Origin: an uncultured Gammaproteobacteria bacterium
GTDB lineage: Bacteria; Pseudomonadota; Gammaproteobacteria; Eutrophobiales; Eutrophobiaceae
Assembly: GCA_943788815.1 (NCBI GenBank)
Contig: CALSRS010000001.1
Span: 1,611,501 to 1,675,500 of the forward strand
Length of the DNA stretch: 64,000 nt
Direction of reading: 5' to 3'
This document shows, one piece after another, positions 26,131-35,189 of this stretch. Under the pieces are notes generated by a model. That model saw nothing but the letters and a program-made list of their open reading frames with translations, ran no database searches and was not told where the DNA came from. A program made the position numbers and the translations under genes. The stretch's first letter is position 1. Each line of letters begins with the position of its first letter.

Positions 26131-26598
26131 TTATTTCATCATGCTTTGCAGGTAGTTTTCAATGCCAAGCTTATCGATGAGACTCAGTTGAGTTTCCAGA
26201 AAATCGATGTGCCCTTCTTCACTTTGCAAAATAGACTCAAATAGCTCCCTGGAAACAAAATCTTTTATAGATTCACTGTATTCTATTGCCTCTCTTAGCT
26301 CGGGCGCTGCAATCATTTCCAGCTTGAGATCACACTCGAGCAATTCTTTTACGTTTTCTCCAATCATGAGTTTTCCTAACTCCTGCAAATTAGGAAGGCC
26401 TTCAAGAAACAAAATACGTTCAATTAATTGATCAGCGTGTTTCATCTCATCAACTGATTCCTGAAACTCCGTTTCAGCAAGACCAGTTAATCCCCAGTCT
26501 TTTAACATTCTGGAATGTAAGAAATACTGATTAATTGCAGTAAGTTCATTTTTCAAAACTTTGTTCAGGTAGTCAATTACCTTATCATCACCTTTCAT
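26131..26598 (-). CDS. bfr: Bacterioferritin
   Basis: A 155-residue subunit of the haem-containing 24-mer iron store. Ferroxidase ligands E18, E51, H54, E94, E127 and H130 are all present, and the haem-binding M52 (DEMKHA) confirms Bfr rather than plain ferritin. It is followed by bfd and lies divergent from lemA across a Fur box. It is presumably iron regulated. Confidence 0.95.
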   Translation of the reverse strand: MKGDDKVIDYLNKVLKNELTAINQYFLHSRMLKDWGLTGLAETEFQESVDEMKHADQLIERILFLEGLPNLQELGKLMIGENVKELLECDLKLEMIAAPELREAIEYSESIKDFVSRELFESILQSEEGHIDFLETQLSLIDKLGIENYLQSMMK

Positions 26599-26685
26599 TT
26601 AACTCTCTCCACTGGTATATATCACAATAGAACAAAGCATAGCGGATAAGCCTAGAGTATAAAAGGATATCTTTGGTAACCGTTA

Positions 26686-26700
26686 TGAGAATTATTATCA
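26686..26700. promoter_or_regulatory. Fur box between bfr and lemA
   Basis: TGAGAAT-T-ATTATCA is identical to the core upstream of the porin gene. It lies 88 bases from the bfr start and 68 from the lemA start, so either promoter could be the target; bfr is the likelier one. Confidence 0.75.
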
Positions 26701-26767
26701 TTTTTAATATAAAATTTTAAGTCGCTAAAAAATCACACAGGTGAGATGCCTGATCCGGAGGTGGTGT

Positions 26768-27340
26768 ATGGACGTATCCAGTTTTATTTTTTTTGGTGCC
26801 GTTGCAGCTATAGCATTCTATGCGATTACCCTATACAACAATCTCGTTACCTTAAAACATAATGTCGATAAAGCCTGGTCAAATATCGATGTGTTGCTCA
26901 AACAACGCCATGATGAACTACCTAAACTAGTTGAAACCTGTAAGCAATACATGGGCTATGAACAAGAAACTCTGGAAAAAGTGATGCAAGCACGTTCAGC
27001 AGTATCTTCAGCCAGGGAAAAAGGTGATATTGGCGCGCTTGGTTCCGCCGAGACACAATTACGCATGGGCTTAGGTTCTCTATTTGCCGTAGCTGAAGCC
27101 TATCCCGACTTAAAAGCCAATCAAAATTTTCAGCATCTGCAATCCAGAATTTCAGGACTCGAAGATGCCATAGCAGATCGCCGGGAATTCTATAATGAAA
27201 GTGTAAACCTGAACAATATCAGGATTGAACAGTTTCCTGATGTCATTCTTGCGAGAATGTTTAACTTTAAAGATCGTGAATTACTTGAGTTTTCTGAAGA
27301 AGAAACCAAGGACGTTGATATTAAATCACTGTTTGCTTAA
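26768..27340 (+). CDS. lemA: LemA family membrane protein
   Basis: One N-terminal membrane helix (residues 4-22) is followed by a long helical domain with the family segments LYNNLVTLKHNVDKAWSNIDVLLKQRHDELPKLVETC and FNESVN-like FYNESVNLNNIRIEQFPD. LemA proteins are of unclear function and often pair with GIDE or TPM proteins. The ATG at 26768 is preferred over an in-frame ATG at 26741 because GGAGGTGG ends 3 bases before it and it starts directly before the helix. It gives 190 residues. Confidence 0.9.
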   Translation: MDVSSFIFFGAVAAIAFYAITLYNNLVTLKHNVDKAWSNIDVLLKQRHDELPKLVETCKQYMGYEQETLEKVMQARSAVSSAREKGDIGALGSAETQLRMGLGSLFAVAEAYPDLKANQNFQHLQSRISGLEDAIADRREFYNESVNLNNIRIEQFPDVILARMFNFKDRELLEFSEEETKDVDIKSLFA

Positions 27341-27352
27341 TTACCTTACTGT

Positions 27353-28273
27353 ATGTTTGTACTTATAGAGTGGGCGCGTTACAGCGCGCCAGATGACTTC
27401 TGGCCTATAGTTATAATTTTAATTATTTTATGTGTTACAGGTTTTTTTGGCGCATTCTATTATTTTCATCGCATGCGGGTTTTGGCAGATATACCAACTT
27501 CAAAAATTCGCTCTGCCGCTCAAGGTTATCTTGAGCTAACAGGTGAGGGGGCATTGATGGAGGGTCCTCAAATCTTTGCGCCATTAACCGGTAAACTTTG
27601 CACCTGGTATCATTACATGATTCAGGAACGAAGACGGTCCAGACGCAAAAGCCACTGGGCTACGATTGAGCAGGGCACCAGTGATGAATTGTTTTTACTT
27701 ATTGATGAAACTGGAAAATGTGTCATTGACCCTGAAGGGGCATCTGTAATCCCCAGTCAAACAGACACCTGGTATGGATCTTCTAAAAGACCAGGCAAAT
27801 CAACATCAGCAAGCTTTCTCGGAGGCAAACGTTATCGTTATATTGAAAAACGTATGCATCCAGGTGAGCCACTTTTTGCCATTGGCTTGTATCAAACTGT
27901 TGGTGGAGCAAGCTCAGATTTTAATATGAATTCTCAGGTATCAGATCTATTAAAAGTGTGGAAAAGTGATAGTGAGTCCTTACTAAAAAAATTTGATACG
28001 AACAAAGATGGGCAAATAGATATGCAAGAATGGGAGAATGTTCGGAAGACCGCCCTCAATGAAATTATTGATAAGCACAAGGAAATAACAACTGCTCCCC
28101 CTGTGAATTTGCTGGGGAGGACCCGTGATAGAAGACGTCCGTTTATACTCTCGTATGTATCACAAGAAGGCCTCATTAAACGATATAAGTTGTTAAGCTA
28201 TGGTTTGATTAGCCTTTTTTTTACAAGCGGTACATTTGTCACCTGGATTTTAAATCTCAGGCTTAGTGCCTGA
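27353..28273 (+). CDS. GIDE-domain membrane protein with EF-hand
   Basis: Two membrane helices (about 17-38 and 281-300) flank a GIDE domain (MUL1-like, without a RING), recognised by RRRSRRKSHWATIEQGTSDE and the following DPEGA. A canonical EF-hand loop, DTNKDGQIDMQE at 215-226, is inserted late in the domain, with D, N, D, Q, D, E at the six ligand positions. It starts 12 bases after lemA, a common pairing. The single EF-hand suggests calcium sensing or folding. The function of bacterial GIDE proteins is not known. Confidence 0.8.
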   Translation: MFVLIEWARYSAPDDFWPIVIILIILCVTGFFGAFYYFHRMRVLADIPTSKIRSAAQGYLELTGEGALMEGPQIFAPLTGKLCTWYHYMIQERRRSRRKSHWATIEQGTSDELFLLIDETGKCVIDPEGASVIPSQTDTWYGSSKRPGKSTSASFLGGKRYRYIEKRMHPGEPLFAIGLYQTVGGASSDFNMNSQVSDLLKVWKSDSESLLKKFDTNKDGQIDMQEWENVRKTALNEIIDKHKEITTAPPVNLLGRTRDRRRPFILSYVSQEGLIKRYKLLSYGLISLFFTSGTFVTWILNLRLSA

Positions 28274-28290
28274 CAACTGGATATATAATA

Positions 28291-30333
28291 ATGAGCGATA
28301 AGTATAACTTACCCCGTTTCTCTGGCATTGATCCCGACTCTATCTCAAAAGACCTGGATAAGCTGCTATCTAAAAACAATGAAAAGTTGCAAGAGTTGCT
28401 GGAGAGTCTCTCAACATACAACTGGAATAGCCTTATTGTCCCCCTGGAGGAGATGGATGATGACCTGAATAAATTCTGGTCTCCCATCAGGCACCTGCAT
28501 TCTGTCGCAGACGATGAGCTACTCCGTAAGTCCTATAACGACGGCTTGCAAAAAATCACGGAGTACTACACCAACATTATGCAGAATGAAATGTTATATC
28601 AGGCTTATAAACAGATCCGAAATTCGGATGAATATAAGCAAATAGACACTGCAAAACAAAAGGTGATAGATGACAACCTTCAGGACTTTACCTTGTCTGG
28701 AGTTGGTCTGGATGAAGAAAAGAAACAACAATACAAAAAGATCGTTCAGGATTTAACAAAAGTAGAATCAAAATTTGAAGAAAACGTACTGGATGCGACG
28801 CAAGAGTGGAGTAAGGTCATTGTAGATGAATCGCAGCTGCAGGGTCTTCCCGAATCTGTTATTGAACTTGCTAAAAAAAATGCGGAAGACAGAAATATTA
28901 AGGGCTGGGTCTTTACTCTGGATTTTCCTTCTTACTACCCCACAATGTTATACGCCGACAGTTCAGAATTAAGACGTGATCTATACGAGGCATATGTCAC
29001 CCGCGCCTCCAGTCTTGGGTCTGGAAGAAAAGACCTGGATAACTCTGCTTGTATGGCTCAAATTCTTACTCTGAGAAAACAAAAAGCTCGAGTACTTGGG
29101 TTTGAAACTTATGCAAATCTCTCATTGGCAAAAAAAATGGCAAAGTCTCCTGAGGAAGTTCTTTCATTTCTAGATGAATTAGGTAGCCATTCAATTGAAG
29201 CTGCCAGGCAAGAGTACGCTGAATTAATTAAATTCACAGAAACTGAGTTTCAATTGCCAACAATTAACCCCTGGGACGTTGCATATTATTCAGAGAAATT
29301 AAAACATCAAACTTTTGATTTTTCCCAGGAAGAAGTCCGATCTTATTTTCCTGCAAGTTCGGTATTGAATGGTTTATTTTCCATCGTAAATAAACTTTAT
29401 GGCATCAATATCAAACAATTAGCTAGTGTAGACGTCTGGCATGATGATGTCTGTTTTTACCTAATCACAGATTCACTTGGTAATGATCGAGGTGGTTTTT
29501 ATCTCGATCTCTATGCTCGAAAAAATAAACGTGGCGGAGCCTGGATGGATGAATGTGTAATTAGGAAAAATTTGGATGGAAAATTACAAATTCCCATCGC
29601 TTTCCTGAATTGTAACTTCACGCCACCGGTAAATGACAAGCCATCGTTGCTAACTCATGATGAAGTAACAACACTTTTTCATGAATTTGGCCATGGACTT
29701 CATCACATGCTTACCCTGATCGATTATCCGCCCGTATCCGGGATCAATGGCGTCCCCTGGGATGCAGTAGAACTACCCAGCCAATTTATGGAAAACTGGT
29801 GCTGGGAACGCAAGTCTTTAGATCTGATTGGAAAACATTACCTTACAGGAGAACCGATACCAGATACCTTATTTTCAAAAATGCAAAAGGCAAAGAATTT
29901 TCAAAGCGCTATGCAAATGGTCAGACAGCTTGAATTTGCTATTTTTGATTTCAGATTACACTTTGAAGATTCTGACTACTCCCAACAGTCCATCCAGCAA
30001 TTACTGAGTGATGTAAGGCAAAAAACTGCTGTAATCATACCGTCAGAATTTAATCGCTTCCAAAATAGCTTTACGCACATCTTTTCGGGCGGGTATGCTG
30101 CAGGATATTATAGCTATAAGTGGGCTGAAGTATTGTCAGCCGATGCCTTTTCCAAATTTGAAGAAAATGGTATTTTTGATCCAGAGACAGGCAAGCATTT
30201 TTTAAATACTATTCTAGAACAGGGAGGATCCAGAGATGCAATGGATCTGTTTGTTGAATTTAGAGGCAGGGAACCCAGTATTGTGCCATTGTTGAGACAT
30301 GCCGGAATTGAAATGCAAGCTAAAGGCCAATGA
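28291..30333 (+). CDS. prlC: M3-family oligopeptidase (oligopeptidase A type)
   Basis: A cytoplasmic zinc metallopeptidase of 680 residues that cuts short peptides, including processed signal peptides. The zinc motif is TLFHEFGHGLHHML near residue 470, with the third ligand Glu in the downstream VELPSQFMENW. It starts 17 bases after the GIDE gene and overlaps the following SH3 gene by 4 bases. The gene symbol follows E. coli OpdA; other M3 enzymes would look similar. Confidence 0.9.
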   Translation: MSDKYNLPRFSGIDPDSISKDLDKLLSKNNEKLQELLESLSTYNWNSLIVPLEEMDDDLNKFWSPIRHLHSVADDELLRKSYNDGLQKITEYYTNIMQNEMLYQAYKQIRNSDEYKQIDTAKQKVIDDNLQDFTLSGVGLDEEKKQQYKKIVQDLTKVESKFEENVLDATQEWSKVIVDESQLQGLPESVIELAKKNAEDRNIKGWVFTLDFPSYYPTMLYADSSELRRDLYEAYVTRASSLGSGRKDLDNSACMAQILTLRKQKARVLGFETYANLSLAKKMAKSPEEVLSFLDELGSHSIEAARQEYAELIKFTETEFQLPTINPWDVAYYSEKLKHQTFDFSQEEVRSYFPASSVLNGLFSIVNKLYGINIKQLASVDVWHDDVCFYLITDSLGNDRGGFYLDLYARKNKRGGAWMDECVIRKNLDGKLQIPIAFLNCNFTPPVNDKPSLLTHDEVTTLFHEFGHGLHHMLTLIDYPPVSGINGVPWDAVELPSQFMENWCWERKSLDLIGKHYLTGEPIPDTLFSKMQKAKNFQSAMQMVRQLEFAIFDFRLHFEDSDYSQQSIQQLLSDVRQKTAVIIPSEFNRFQNSFTHIFSGGYAAGYYSYKWAEVLSADAFSKFEENGIFDPETGKHFLNTILEQGGSRDAMDLFVEFRGREPSIVPLLRHAGIEMQAKGQ

Positions 30334-31031
30334 ATATTAAACAGTTAAATCTATTTATCTTTTTGTTAATGCTGAGCCAGGGGATATTTGCCCAGGGACT
30401 GACGGTATATATAACCGATCAGATCCAAATTGGATTACATACAGATAAATCCTTACAAAGTCCTATTATAAAACTATTGCCTTCAGGCACCTCGCTAGAA
30501 CTGGTAAAGCAAGAAGAAGAGTTTTCATTTGTCAGAGATTCAACAGGTACCGGAGGGTGGATAGACAGTACATATATTTCAGAATTTAGCTCTGCTGTCC
30601 CAAAACTACAGGAAGCTGAAACTAGAATACGTAATCTGGAATCATCCTTAAGGAACGCGCGCCAGGGACAGACATCTGGAGAAATAGAAAACCTGATGCA
30701 ACAGCTAGAGGAACAAAGGAGCCGTTCGCAATTACTATCAAGTGAAAATGAAAATCTTAACAGACAAATAGCTTCCAACAACCCTGATTCACTTTATGAG
30801 AAAATTGAACAGCTGTCCCTGGACAACAGTCAGCTAGAAACAAAGCTCGCTAATATACTCGAATCAACACCCCTGGTTCCCCAGCTACAACAAACTGAAC
30901 CTATTGAGAGTTTCTTTACATTAAAAAACATCCTGATTATGTCAGGCATATTGCTTACAATTGGACTAGTGCTTGGGATTTATATCATGGACCTCGTTAA
31001 TCGAAAACGTCATGGGGGCTTCAGGATCTAA
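30330..31031 (+). CDS. SH3-domain, coiled-coil membrane protein (YgiM type)
   Basis: A signal-like helix (residues 5-22) is followed by a bacterial SH3 domain (about 23-85), a coiled coil (about 88-165) and a C-terminal membrane helix (ILIMSGILLTIGLVLGIYIM) with a basic end. The layout matches the TIGR04211/YgiM family, which faces the periplasm and is of unknown role. It overlaps the M3 peptidase gene by 4 bases. Confidence 0.85.
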   Translation: MNIKQLNLFIFLLMLSQGIFAQGLTVYITDQIQIGLHTDKSLQSPIIKLLPSGTSLELVKQEEEFSFVRDSTGTGGWIDSTYISEFSSAVPKLQEAETRIRNLESSLRNARQGQTSGEIENLMQQLEEQRSRSQLLSSENENLNRQIASNNPDSLYEKIEQLSLDNSQLETKLANILESTPLVPQLQQTEPIESFFTLKNILIMSGILLTIGLVLGIYIMDLVNRKRHGGFRI

Positions 31032-31050
31032 CAAGCTGGGAATTGAATAA

Positions 31051-31257
31051 TTGTTCAGAATTGCTTCCTGGAATGTAAATTCCCATGGGGACTACCGGGT
31101 AGCGGACTTCAGTCGAAATCGAGGGTTGAGAATAAACCATATACTTGCCAGCGAGGCTTAATCATCAAAATGCTATAGCTGCTGGATAGGCAAACAGCCT
31201 GGAACGCTACACAGATCCTCTAATAACACGCCTGAAATAGCTGATTTTGATATTTAA
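31051..31257 (+). pseudogene. Exonuclease III remnant with internal deletion
   Basis: One frame reads FRIASWNVNS, the N-terminal strand of exonuclease III, joined directly to DYRVADFSRNRGLRINHILA, part of the C-terminal region. After an in-frame TAA come SKCYSCWIGKQ and SSNNTPE, which resemble the enzyme's final (C)-x-x-C-x-I-D-K and S-D-H-A-P motifs in decayed form. About 190 central codons are missing, so it is a dead xth-like gene. The rest of 31032-31371 holds nothing else except the rpmE leader. Confidence 0.75.
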
Positions 31258-31371
31258 AGCGCGATTACCTATCTGCCAATATATTTGTGGAATCATTGCA
31301 TAAGGCTTGTTAATCCAATAAACTGCCCGCCCCAGAGCTTCTGATAATATTAATAGATAGAGTAGACTACA

Positions 31372-31581
31372 ATGAAAGCAGACATACATCCCGAGTACGG
31401 AGAAATCAAGGTAACATGCAGTTGCGGCAATACCTTTGAGACCAATTCTACACATGAAGAAAAGCACGTACATATTGAGGTCTGTTCAGAATGCCATCCG
31501 TTTTACACAGGCAAGCAAAAGATCCTTGATTCTGCCGGCAGGGTGGACAAATTCAGACGCAAATACGGAATTTCGTCATAA
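31372..31581 (+). CDS. rpmE: Ribosomal protein bL31, zinc form
   Basis: A 69-residue ribosomal protein linking the subunits. C16, C18, C38 and C41 bind zinc, so this is the zinc-containing, non-YkgM type. [20 protein letters not shown] and [18 protein letters not shown] are typical. A strong terminator follows 25 bases after its stop. Confidence 0.96.
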   Translation: MKADIHPEYGEIKVTCSCGNTFETNSTHEEKHVHIEVCSECHPFYTGKQKILDSAGRVDKFRRKYGISS

Positions 31582-32383
31582 CCAATTCTTCAATAATTTA
31601 AATTCAAAAAAACGCCTTATACAGGCGTTTTTTTGTATATGGGTCGCCTTTAGCCAACAGCCTGTCGAAAGTGAGGTTCTGTGTGAATCATCAGAGTTTG
31701 ACTCACTTACATCCGTCAGCCATATCATTGATGGAGATACATTCATAACGACTGACAATACCCATGTGAGGTTGCTTGGTATTGATACCCCGGAAATTGA
31801 TTATGAAACTAATAATCATGAACCTGGGGCCGTCAATGCCAGGGCATTATTGATTCAATTTCTGAGTCAAGCCAATCAAATAGGACTGGTGTTTGATAAA
31901 GAATCCAGGGACCAATATGGGCGTACACTGGCTCATGTGTTTCTTGTCAACGGCACCAATTTACAAGCTGAGCTAATAAAATCAGGCTATGCCGTTCCTT
32001 ACACTTTCCCTCCCAACCTGATGTTTACTGATTGTTACTATGCTTTGGCACAAACAGCGAGAAATAATAATCAAGGCGTCTGGAATTATTCAGCTTTTCA
32101 ACAAATAAATGCCTCTGAACTGAAACCATCCGATAAAGGATTTCGAATAATTGCGGGAAAGATAGCAGAAATTCACAAAAGTAAGCGTTCACTAATATTA
32201 GAGTTGAACCAAAACCTGAGAATATTTATCTTAAATAAAAACCTAAAATATTTCGAACACATGAATCTGCAGGATCTATTAGGTAAATCCATTGGGGTAT
32301 ATGGCAAAATAAGCTATCGAGCTAATGTATTTTGGCTACAACTGCGTCACCCATACGATTTAATAATTGAACCATCAATGTAA
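31454..32383 (+). CDS. Exported thermonuclease-family nuclease, start uncertain
   Basis: A staphylococcal-nuclease fold is clear: [28 protein letters not shown] and [17 protein letters not shown], with the active-site Arg and Asp/Glu residues. A C-terminal beta-domain of about 100 residues follows. A hydrophobic segment ([13 protein letters not shown]) looks like a signal peptide core, but no ATG, GTG or TTG lies in frame between the rpmE stop and that core. The nearest starts are ATG 31454, TTG 31475 and TTG 31526, all inside rpmE. The signal core is encoded by the rpmE terminator. The start given is therefore an upper bound. Confidence 0.65.
   Translation: MKKSTYILRSVQNAIRFTQASKRSLILPAGWTNSDANTEFRHNQFFNNLNSKKRLIQAFFCIWVAFSQQPVESEVLCESSEFDSLTSVSHIIDGDTFITTDNTHVRLLGIDTPEIDYETNNHEPGAVNARALLIQFLSQANQIGLVFDKESRDQYGRTLAHVFLVNGTNLQAELIKSGYAVPYTFPPNLMFTDCYYALAQTARNNNQGVWNYSAFQQINASELKPSDKGFRIIAGKIAEIHKSKRSLILELNQNLRIFILNKNLKYFEHMNLQDLLGKSIGVYGKISYRANVFWLQLRHPYDLIIEPSM
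31606..31634 (+). terminator. Rho-independent terminator after rpmE
   Basis: ACGCCT and AGGCGT pair around TATAC, extended by A-run/T-run pairing, with seven T residues at the end. It lies 25 bases after rpmE and inside the beginning of the nuclease reading frame. Confidence 0.85.
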
Positions 32384-32422
32384 ATCTTCTTGCGACAAAT
32401 TTAAAAACGGCGGACACGGAAA

Positions 32423-33913
32423 ATGAAAATATTACGATTACTACTACTGCTTTATCTGGCTGTGACATATGGATGCGCAACCAACCCTGCTACGGGCGAT
32501 TCTGATTTCATGACCATGTCAGAACAAGAAGAGATTGAAATCGGCAAACAGGCACACCAACAAATTTTGCGACAATACAGTGTATACAACGATCTTGAAC
32601 TTCAAAACTACGTTCAATATGTAGGCAAAAAAGTCGCAGATAACAGTCACCGCCCAGAACTGGATTACACCTTTACAGTACTCGACAGTCGGGAGGTTAA
32701 TGCATTTGCACTACCGGGAGGCTACGTTTATATCTCTCGCGGTTTAATGGCCTATTTAAATACCGAAGCAGAACTGGCGGCAGTACTAGGCCATGAAGTT
32801 GGGCACGTGACCGCACGCCATGCCGCAAGACAACAATCAGCCTCGCAACTGACTGGTCTTGGAGCTGCAATTGGTACGATTATCGGTGAGGCCTTTATCC
32901 CCGGTATCAGTTCCGTTGGTGGACAAGAGCTAGTGGGAATGGCGGGGACTGCATTCCTGAGAGGTTATGGCCGAGACCATGAGCTTGAGGCTGATCGACT
33001 GGGAGCAGAATACCTTGCCCGCAGTGGTTATAACCCAGACGCCATGCTTGATGTTATTGGGGTACTCAAAAATCAGGAATTATTTGAACTACGTCTAGCC
33101 AGAGAAGAGGGGAGACAGCCTAGAATATACCACGGCGTATTTTCTACACATCCATCCAGCGATACTCGATTACAAGAAGTCGTGGGGTTCGCCCATGATA
33201 TTAAAGAAGTATCAACAGAATCTACCTTCATTGGAAGAACTGAATATCTTCAACGTGTTGACGGCTTAGTTTATGGGGAAAGTACTGACAATGGACTCAT
33301 TAAAGGCCGAGATTTTTATCACGGTAATATGGGCTTCTCAATGCGTTTTCCACAACGATGGCCCATTCAGAACCTACCTGACAGGCTGCTGGCGACAGCC
33401 CAGGGGGGACTGGCAATGGTGCAGGTCATGGTCCAGCCTGCTGATCCCAGACTGACTCCAAAAGATTATATGAACCAACGAATGGGTATAGACACCAATA
33501 GCAGGAACGGACAATCCCTGACAATCAACGGATTGCCGGCCTACACCACAACGGCCGTACTGGATACAAATTACGGTAAACGCTTATCAAGAATGTCCGT
33601 CGTTTATCTGGGCAATATGGCATTTGTTATTGCAGGTTATACACGAGATGTAAATGGATTAAACCGATACGACAATGCTATTTTGGGGGCCGTGCGAAGC
33701 TTTAGACCACTATCAAATCAAGAGAGACAAGTCGCCAACCTGACTAACCGAATTAAACTTGTCAGGGCACGAGAAGGTGAAGACTTTGACAAGCTTTCCA
33801 GTTTTTCGCCCCTGGAAAAATTTCCTGAAGAACAATTGAGGCTTATTAATGCGCAATACCCATCTGGGGATCTTGAAAACGGGCAACTATTTAAGATTAT
33901 TCAGTCCAATTAA
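32423..33913 (+). CDS. M48-family metalloprotease lipoprotein
   Basis: A lipoprotein (lipobox VTYGC, C18) with the M48 zinc motif LGHEVGHVTARHAARQQ near residue 125 and the third ligand in the ELEADRLGAEYLARSGYNPD helix. A roughly 230-residue C-terminal domain follows. It belongs with periplasmic proteases related to BepA/LoiP, though it lacks the BepA TPR region, so substrates are unknown. It stands alone, 40 bases after the nuclease gene. Confidence 0.85.
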   Translation: MKILRLLLLLYLAVTYGCATNPATGDSDFMTMSEQEEIEIGKQAHQQILRQYSVYNDLELQNYVQYVGKKVADNSHRPELDYTFTVLDSREVNAFALPGGYVYISRGLMAYLNTEAELAAVLGHEVGHVTARHAARQQSASQLTGLGAAIGTIIGEAFIPGISSVGGQELVGMAGTAFLRGYGRDHELEADRLGAEYLARSGYNPDAMLDVIGVLKNQELFELRLAREEGRQPRIYHGVFSTHPSSDTRLQEVVGFAHDIKEVSTESTFIGRTEYLQRVDGLVYGESTDNGLIKGRDFYHGNMGFSMRFPQRWPIQNLPDRLLATAQGGLAMVQVMVQPADPRLTPKDYMNQRMGIDTNSRNGQSLTINGLPAYTTTAVLDTNYGKRLSRMSVVYLGNMAFVIAGYTRDVNGLNRYDNAILGAVRSFRPLSNQERQVANLTNRIKLVRAREGEDFDKLSSFSPLEKFPEEQLRLINAQYPSGDLENGQLFKIIQSN

Positions 33914-34063
33914 TGAACTAGCCAGATTTCACAAGGATAAACTGCTTTCACAGCGCTAATTTGGTAAATAACTCGACTTGAAAACAGGTAAAGTTAGCGC
34001 CTGTCTTTAATGTTGTTTATTACCTTAAAAGCATAACTATTTGCGGTCATTGATATTCGATCT

Positions 34064-34086
34064 TTATCCACAGATTTTGTGGATAA
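34064..34086. promoter_or_regulatory. Two inverted consensus DnaA boxes
   Basis: TTATCCACA (34064-34072) and TGTGGATAA (34078-34086) are both exact DnaA 9-mers facing each other across 5 bases. A third partial box, TGTGGA, starts at 34090, and a very AT-rich stretch follows (34140-34200). This could be a DnaA titration or regulatory site, or part of a replication origin. The arms can also form a hairpin. The rest of 33914-34240 holds no gene; an inverted repeat GCGCTAA/TTAGCGC lies at 33953-34000. Confidence 0.6.
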
Positions 34087-34249
34087 CTCTGTGGACGAAT
34101 TGCGGACATGCCCTCAAGATTGGCTTGTTTGTTGGGTTTATTACAAATTAGTTAAATTTTATACAACTCTTTTTTTATATAACAATATCAATAAGTTATA
34201 CCTGTTTTCATGCGTTTCAGCGCGTTTTTGTCAAAATTTCTTAGGGCTA

Positions 34250-34452
34250 AACCGGGGTGAAGTTTTTTTCTGTGCATAAAAGCACCGACTTTGAGCGTCA
34301 GGAGGAACCAAATCAGCAGGTGTAAGTCAAAAACAACACCCCAAGAAGTCCTGATTTCATAACAAATCAGGACTATCCCGAAATCTCCTTTCGGGTGCAT
34401 TTGGCCCCGGTCTGGCATTATTCCCCTAATTTGACCGGGGCCTTGTTTTTTT
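34250..34452 (+). ncRNA. Candidate structured small RNA at the spf/ErsA locus
   Basis: The plus strand carries three successive hairpins: an 11-bp stem at 34347-34374, a 7-bp stem at 34377-34395 (CCCGAAA/TTTCGGG), and a terminator at 34403-34452. GGGGTG (34254-34259) can also pair with CACCCC (34337-34342), suggesting a domain of about 200 nt. No protein gene explains a plus-strand terminator here. The unit converges on engB, as Spot 42 in E. coli and ErsA in Pseudomonas do. Sequence identity to either was not recognised, and the 5' end is a guess. Confidence 0.55.
34403..34452 (+). terminator. Strong rho-independent terminator
   Basis: GGCCCCGGTC and GACCGGGGCC form a 10-bp stem around a 20-base loop, followed by TTG and seven T residues. 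The T-run is on the plus strand only, so it ends a plus-strand transcript that faces engB. Confidence 0.85.
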
Positions 34453-35044
34453 AATCATAGAGCCACGTATTAAGTCTAGAAATCGCCTCCTCAACACCAA
34501 TTTTTTTAGTCACAGAAAATAATTGAGAAGTAGCATTAAAATCCTTCAAACTCGTTTTAATCGAGAGTAATGCTGTTTTTTGATGACTATATGGAAGCTT
34601 GTCAGCCTTATTGACTATCATGTGTAGAGGAACGCCTGAGGAATCACACCAGTCGAGCATGAGCAGCTCCTCATCCCTTAACTCACGCCTGATGTCCACA
34701 ATCAGGACGACGCCGCAAAGTGACTTACGTGTCGTAAAATATTCATTAATGTTCTGGCGCCATTGATCTTTTAATGATTTGTCTACCCTGGCAAATCCAT
34801 ACCCCGGCAAATCGACCAACATTACGCCATTTTCAACGGTAAAAAAGTTCATTAATCTTGTTCTGCCAGGTGTTTTACTTGTCTTGGCCAGCCCTTTGTT
34901 CTCAGTTAGGCAGTTAATTACACTGGATTTACCGACGTTAGATCGTCCAACAAATGCCACTTCCCGGCCACTATCCTCTGGAATTTGAGATATTTTTGCC
35001 GCGCTCGTAAGAAAGACGCTTTGACGGTAAGGATTTTTAGCCAT
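34451..35044 (-). CDS. engB: Ribosome biogenesis GTPase EngB (YihA)
   Basis: A 197-residue circular-order GTPase needed for large-subunit assembly. G1 is GRSNVGKSSVIN, G3 is DLPGYGFA and G4 is VNKADK. It diverges from the cytochrome c4 gene and converges on the candidate RNA. This neighbourhood matches Pseudomonas (engB, cc4, dsbA). Confidence 0.95.
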   Translation of the reverse strand: MAKNPYRQSVFLTSAAKISQIPEDSGREVAFVGRSNVGKSSVINCLTENKGLAKTSKTPGRTRLMNFFTVENGVMLVDLPGYGFARVDKSLKDQWRQNINEYFTTRKSLCGVVLIVDIRRELRDEELLMLDWCDSSGVPLHMIVNKADKLPYSHQKTALLSIKTSLKDFNATSQLFSVTKKIGVEEAISRLNTWLYD

Positions 35045-35189
35045 ATTTTGAATCCATTATTATGTTTAATATTAGGAAATCTTTATAAGAAACATCCAAA
35101 TTTATTTTTAATTTAGGTAATATGCGCATATTAAACACAAGATACCAAATGACCCATATATTCCAAATAATTAAGAGGACATAAAAAGC

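Noticed and set aside
34079-34279. 66-codon frame in the gap before the candidate RNA
   Set aside because: It crosses the DnaA boxes and AT-rich DNA, has no Shine-Dalgarno site and shows no protein-like pattern.
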